Positions 19,939 through 23,412 of a stretch of DNA of 23,412 nt are shown here, in pieces. This DNA is from Mesotaenium endlicherianum. Taxonomy: Eukaryota; Streptophyta; Zygnematophyceae; Zygnematales; Mesotaeniaceae. The DNA is taken from contig WELA01003891.1 of assembly GCA_009602735.1 (NCBI GenBank), positions 572,099 to 595,510 on the forward strand, given 5' to 3'. How positions within the stretch are numbered: position 1 is the first letter of the stretch; each line of letters starts with the position of its first letter. The notes under the pieces are model-generated. The model ran no database searches, had not been told where the DNA came from, and worked only from the letters and a program-made list of their open reading frames with translations. A program made the position numbers and the translations under genes.

Positions 19939-21159
19939 TCATTCTTGCTCGGGGCTACCTCCCGGTACTAGCTGCAGACATAGCAGATGCAAGCGAACAT
20001 TGTAGTGGTTAGTACATGCCACAGCTTCTTCTAGCTCTTAGTACTCAGCATAATCCAACATATTTCACACAGTGTATTTAGAACCAGGATTGAATCACTG
20101 ATACCAACTTGCACCTCCACATTGTAAACGGTACCGCACACGCCCCAAAGCGAAGGCAATACCACCCCAGAAGAAACAAACAACACCGGAAATGCAGGAA
20201 AATATACCCGCTATAGGTGGGCATCTGAGAGAAGGATTTGCCACCCAAAAGCTGAAAGAACAACTTACCATAGCTATATTATTCCCGTTGAGAAGAATCT
20301 GGTCAAGCTTGGTCACTCTGCTCCCTTCAGAAGTTTGCTCGCTGCTCCACAACATGAGAGAAGTCCAAACTGACAGTTAAGCATGACAGAAGGCTTCATA
20401 TTTCTGCTCTATACAAATGTGACGCCTGTTGGAGATAACCCCTAGTAGCTACGCACAGACTACATGCCAAAGTGGTGCAGTGAGAGACTCGCCATGATAC
20501 AGCCTGACAGAATTTTTGAGGTGGCTTGGGGCGACACTCAGTTAATGCTACTAAAGGTCGAAGAGTTTCTGGATGCTTATCTGAAGAGATAGGCCCGCAA
20601 CTTTGTTTCCCTATGTGCAGTTTGCCTTGGCAATGTGTTCACCTTCTTATGCAAAAGGCTAAAGCTGAGGTGCACAGCACGGAAAGAAGGAAAAGTCCTA
20701 TAAGAAAGAGAGCCAAAAGTTCACACGTACCACGAATCATAGGCTCTCCAGACACTGCAGGGTATACAAACGAAGTAGTACAAGGTTGAATATGTTCATG
20801 AAGTTCGACTGGTATGATAGGGCAAGCAACTTACTACTCGGTGACGTCTTCTAACACCATGTTGACATAGACATCGAAACCTCTCAAGGTTCCAACCAGC
20901 TCCTTGTCACCCTTCATGATGACCCATATTTTGGAGCCTACACACCTATCAATTAATTCTGAAACAGCAAAATACAGAATCAAGACGTATTAATACAAAG
21001 GTGGCACACATGTGACCCACTGTTGGAAGATGAAAACAAGCCAAGCCTTACAATTACGAGGGCGAAAGACTCGCTGATTCAAACTGATATAGACTTCTTC
21101 CAGCCAATGGCATATTGCGGAGTACCTGTTGGGAGCAGATGACTTGGGTTATGAGCCAT
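19939..21159 (-). CDS. LSM5: U6 snRNA-associated Sm-like protein LSM5
   Basis: LSM5 is a subunit of the heteroheptameric LSM rings: LSM1-7 in cytoplasmic mRNA decapping and LSM2-8 on U6 snRNA in the spliceosome. Four exons on the minus strand: 21159-21126 ([11 protein letters not shown]), 20958-20835 ([20 protein letters not shown] and onward to DVTE), 20341-20269 ([20 protein letters not shown] and onward) and 19971-19939 ([10 protein letters not shown], stop). All junctions are GT-AG, all phases agree, and the protein is 87 residues, the usual size. The Sm1 motif covers [20 protein letters not shown] plus VYVNMVLED. The Sm2 motif is [15 protein letters not shown], with the NG variant typical of LSM5. 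The short first exon of 34 nt carries the plant-like NPSxLLP start. The gene is head to head with the RPT4 gene, 717 bp between start codons. Confidence 0.95.
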
Positions 21160-21876
21160 TCCTGCTCTTTCTGTTCGCCTATTGGTGATGTTAATTTAGC
21201 AAGTCCAATACAATGTGACTCAACAACACTCACTCTCGTGCTGACACCTACTAAAGGGGAATGCCATACAGACTGGGCCCTCAAAACGCTAAACTCGTTC
21301 ACCCATGGAAACAAACTTCTTAACGCATGTGGAGAGATTCCAATAATCGCTACCTTCTGCATGCGTGGCCCGAAGAGACTTTAAATGGTACCAAGGACGA
21401 GGCCAAAGCTGTAGTAATAGCGAGGAAGTGATGAGTCGTCAAAATTGGCCAAAAAAACAAAACATAGTGAAGTTTCAGCATGTTGCCGAGGGTTTTAAAA
21501 TAAGTCGCGTGACGTGCATGGGGAGAAAACGACTTGAAAGCTGTTAGGACAGTCCCTAAATGATTAGCCATCGAGGAAAACTCGTCCGTGACCATTTTCG
21601 ATCATATTCTTGTACACATCACGGTTGGGAGAAGGTTTCGTCTTGGACTTCCGCTGACACAACTGTTTTTAGATGCATGGAAGTAGGATGATATGATTGT
21701 TTGTGCACAGCCAGTTGCGGTGGAGAGTGTGTATAATTAAGCAGTAGTAAGTACTAGAAATCTAGCTACCGCTCACTAATAACCGCCTGTGCATAACAAA
21801 GTTTTGGGACTCTCAAAGAACTGAGTACTATCGTTGTATTAATCCTAGCTTATTACTGGCCATACTTTCTTTAAAT
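21160..21876. promoter_or_regulatory. Shared upstream region of LSM5 and RPT4
   Basis: These 717 bases lie between divergent start codons. A TGGGCC site (21274-21279, inside ACTGGGCCCTC) lies about 115 bases upstream of the LSM5 ATG. This is the plant site II core often found at housekeeping promoters, but one match can be chance. No TATA box is convincing. The open frames at 21115-21384 and 21350-21595 are unconvincing. Confidence 0.5.
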
Positions 21877-23315
21877 ATGACGGATCCGGAAGATGTTAGG
21901 AAGCAGCAAGCTCTTGTAGACTACCGGAAGAGATTGCTCCAGCACAGAGAGCTTGACGCCAAAGTCCGCATATGTAAGCGTTATTCAGCATAATATACGG
22001 GATGCATATGCTTCTAATGGGGTCATGCACCGGTTTTTTGATGTGCTCCATGTGAAATGACTTTTTCGTTAATGTGTACCTTCATGATCTGAATAATCAA
22101 TTGACTAGAGTACCATTTATTCCTCTCAGTGCGTGAAGGAGTGAAGGAGGCAAAGAAAGAGTATGACAAGACAGAGGATGATTTGAAGGCCCTTCAGAGT
22201 GTGGGGCAAATTATTGGTGAAGTGTTGCGACAATTAGATGAAGAAAGATGTAAGTTCTCGTCGAATACCTTCCATTCTTTTACAACACAAAACTTATACG
22301 TCAGATTTATGTTGTCGTGTGGCTTTCATCTTTACCCCTTACGTGATGTAGCGCATCAAACCTGTCTGGGGTGTTTTCATCTCTTCTTCTTTCACGCTGC
22401 AAGAAGTGCCTGATGGGAACCACCCTTGGAGGTCATTGTACAAATGTTTGCCGTGCAGCTGCGCAATCCTGTAATATTACACATTCAGTTTGCTACTTCT
22501 CTGGTGCTTTTAAATGGACCTGGAGGAGTTGTTTTATGACACTTTGAATGTTTTCATCCATATGCGAATAAGATATCAAGCTTTAGTCAGTTCTTACTTA
22601 CTTCTGTGCAGCAAAAGCATGCGTGGTCTTTAGGCATGTTGTTTCTCTGGCTGGTAATTTTGGTTCCTCCTGTTTCCACCATCCCCGTCTTATTTGAATA
22701 GGACAAGTATAAACGATGAGGAAATTGAATCTTATCGTGGAGCTGTCCTTGTGCCCAATCTCCCCCCTTTCTGTAGTAAGGGCCTAGTAATAACGATGAG
22801 GCAAGTGAGGCGAGTGTCAGAGCGTTTCTTGTATCCAAGCCTCGCTACCAAGGAGTGGGATGAAAGAAATGTGGTATGGTATTTGATTCTCCATAGTCCG
22901 TGAAGCTTACACGCCCATGAGCTCCATGCGGGTTTGTGACGCTGGATTGCAGTGGGGTAGCATAGGTAAAAGTCATGGGTTGTCAGGGTCTTTGTTATGG
23001 TCATGGGTCGTCTCGGTCATGCTTGTAGTTCCTGGGGTGGGATATTTTGGATCTGGACGGGGATGGGGTATGAATGTGGCAGTGGGAGTGGGGACACTCA
23101 TGGGGATGTGGATGGGCACGAGGATGTTGACCGGGAGGGATGGGGATGAGGATGGGATGGGGATGGGTTGTATGACAGTGATAGTGAAGGCCAGCAGCGG
23201 GCCCAGGTATGTGGTGGGCTGCCGGAACAAGGTGGACAAGGCCAAGCTGGTGGCTGGGACTCGCGTGGCCCTTGACATGACCACCCTCACAGTCATGCGC
23301 GCTCTTCCTCGAGAG
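21877..23315 (+). CDS. RPT4: 26S proteasome AAA-ATPase subunit RPT4 (PSMC6), 5' part only
   Basis: RPT4 is one of six ATPases of the 19S base that unfold substrates and feed them into the 20S core. Three exons are present: 21877-21973, 22130-22249 and 23179-23315, joined by GT-AG introns with matching phases. They encode the first 118 residues of a roughly 400-residue protein: [20 protein letters not shown] and the following helix, a coiled-coil-type segment [34 protein letters not shown] and then the OB-fold part [20 protein letters not shown] with [12 protein letters not shown]. The Walker A, Walker B and other AAA+ motifs lie beyond the right edge. Exon 3 ends at GAG|GTTCTC, followed 11 bases later by a C run. 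Exons 1 and 2 have mixed codon ends, exon 3 mostly G/C ends. The start codon follows an AT-rich leader (CTTTAAATATG). Confidence 0.95.
23037..23172 (+). repeat. G-rich GGGATG-type repeat in RPT4 intron 2
   Basis: About 135 bases just before the exon 3 acceptor are built of imperfect GGGGATG, GGATGG and GGGAGTGG units, with many closely spaced GGG and GGGG runs on the coding strand. Four such runs within 30 bases recur several times, so G-quadruplex formation is plausible in DNA and in the transcript. Only about ten bases (GTATGACAG) then lead to the exon, so the acceptor lacks an ordinary polypyrimidine tract. Confidence 0.75.
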
Positions 23316-23325
23316 GTTCTCATCC

Positions 23326-23326
<1 letters not shown>

Positions 23327-23362
<36 letters not shown>
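23327..23362 (+). repeat. Poly-C run at the start of RPT4 intron 3
   Basis: 36 consecutive C begin 11 bases after the donor of RPT4 exon 3 (23315). No N is present, but a homopolymer this long is often misassembled, so its length should not be trusted. The following 50 bases to the window edge are intron. Confidence 0.85.
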
Positions 23363-23412
23363 ACTTTATCTATCTGTTTCACTACAGTGGTATCGGAGCT
23401 AGGCACTTTGGT

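Noticed and set aside
19664..19942. 92-codon minus-strand frame overlapping the LSM5 last exon
   Set aside because: The LSM5 exon is in a different frame and is well supported by splice phase and sequence. This frame is chance.
1..23412. CRISPR array, toxin-antitoxin, phage or other prokaryotic system
   Set aside because: All supported genes are spliced eukaryotic nuclear genes. The repeats seen are simple sequence, local duplications or a MITE-like element.

Overview
The window looks like nuclear DNA of a green-lineage eukaryote, most likely a streptophyte (charophyte-type) alga. The evidence is that its genes have GT-AG introns (one GC-AG), the MAP kinase is a plant-type TEY kinase, the proteasome and LSM proteins read like plant ones, and a PIF/Harbinger-derived protein resembles the ALP1-like proteins of land plants. 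The genus is not determined. The assembly contains C-homopolymer runs and two single-N gaps (8189 and 9484).

Seven genes or gene fragments alternate strictly in strand. From left to right they are: a tetraspanin-like fragment (+, exon 445-525, possible last exon 1572-1652); BORCS8-like (-, 4229-2304, five exons including a 17-nt micro-exon); proteasome alpha-7 PSMA3/PAG1 (+, 4967-11441, eleven exons); a domesticated DDE-transposase protein (-, 13653-12058, no intron); a TEY MAP kinase (+, 15805-18837, two exons, GC-AG intron); LSM5 (-, 21159-19939, four exons); and the 5' part of proteasome ATPase RPT4 (+, from 21877, three exons, running off the window). This creates three head-to-head pairs: BORCS8/PSMA3 with 737 bp between start codons, transposase-derived/MAPK with 2.15 kb, and LSM5/RPT4 with 717 bp. 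Two subunits of the same 26S proteasome therefore each share an upstream region with an unrelated housekeeping gene.

The genes are ordinary cell machinery: protein turnover (PSMA3, RPT4), RNA decay and splicing (LSM5), signalling (MAPK), and endolysosome positioning (BORCS8). The unusual content is in the structure. Within single genes, AT-leaning exons sit beside exons whose third codon positions are almost all G or C. Introns on the coding strand carry long C or CT tracts. Two 3' splice-site regions of PSMA3 are locally duplicated. A 250-bp element with terminal inverted repeats and degenerate internal repeats lies upstream of the MAPK. I did not find a CRISPR array, operon, tRNA, rRNA or prokaryote-like system.
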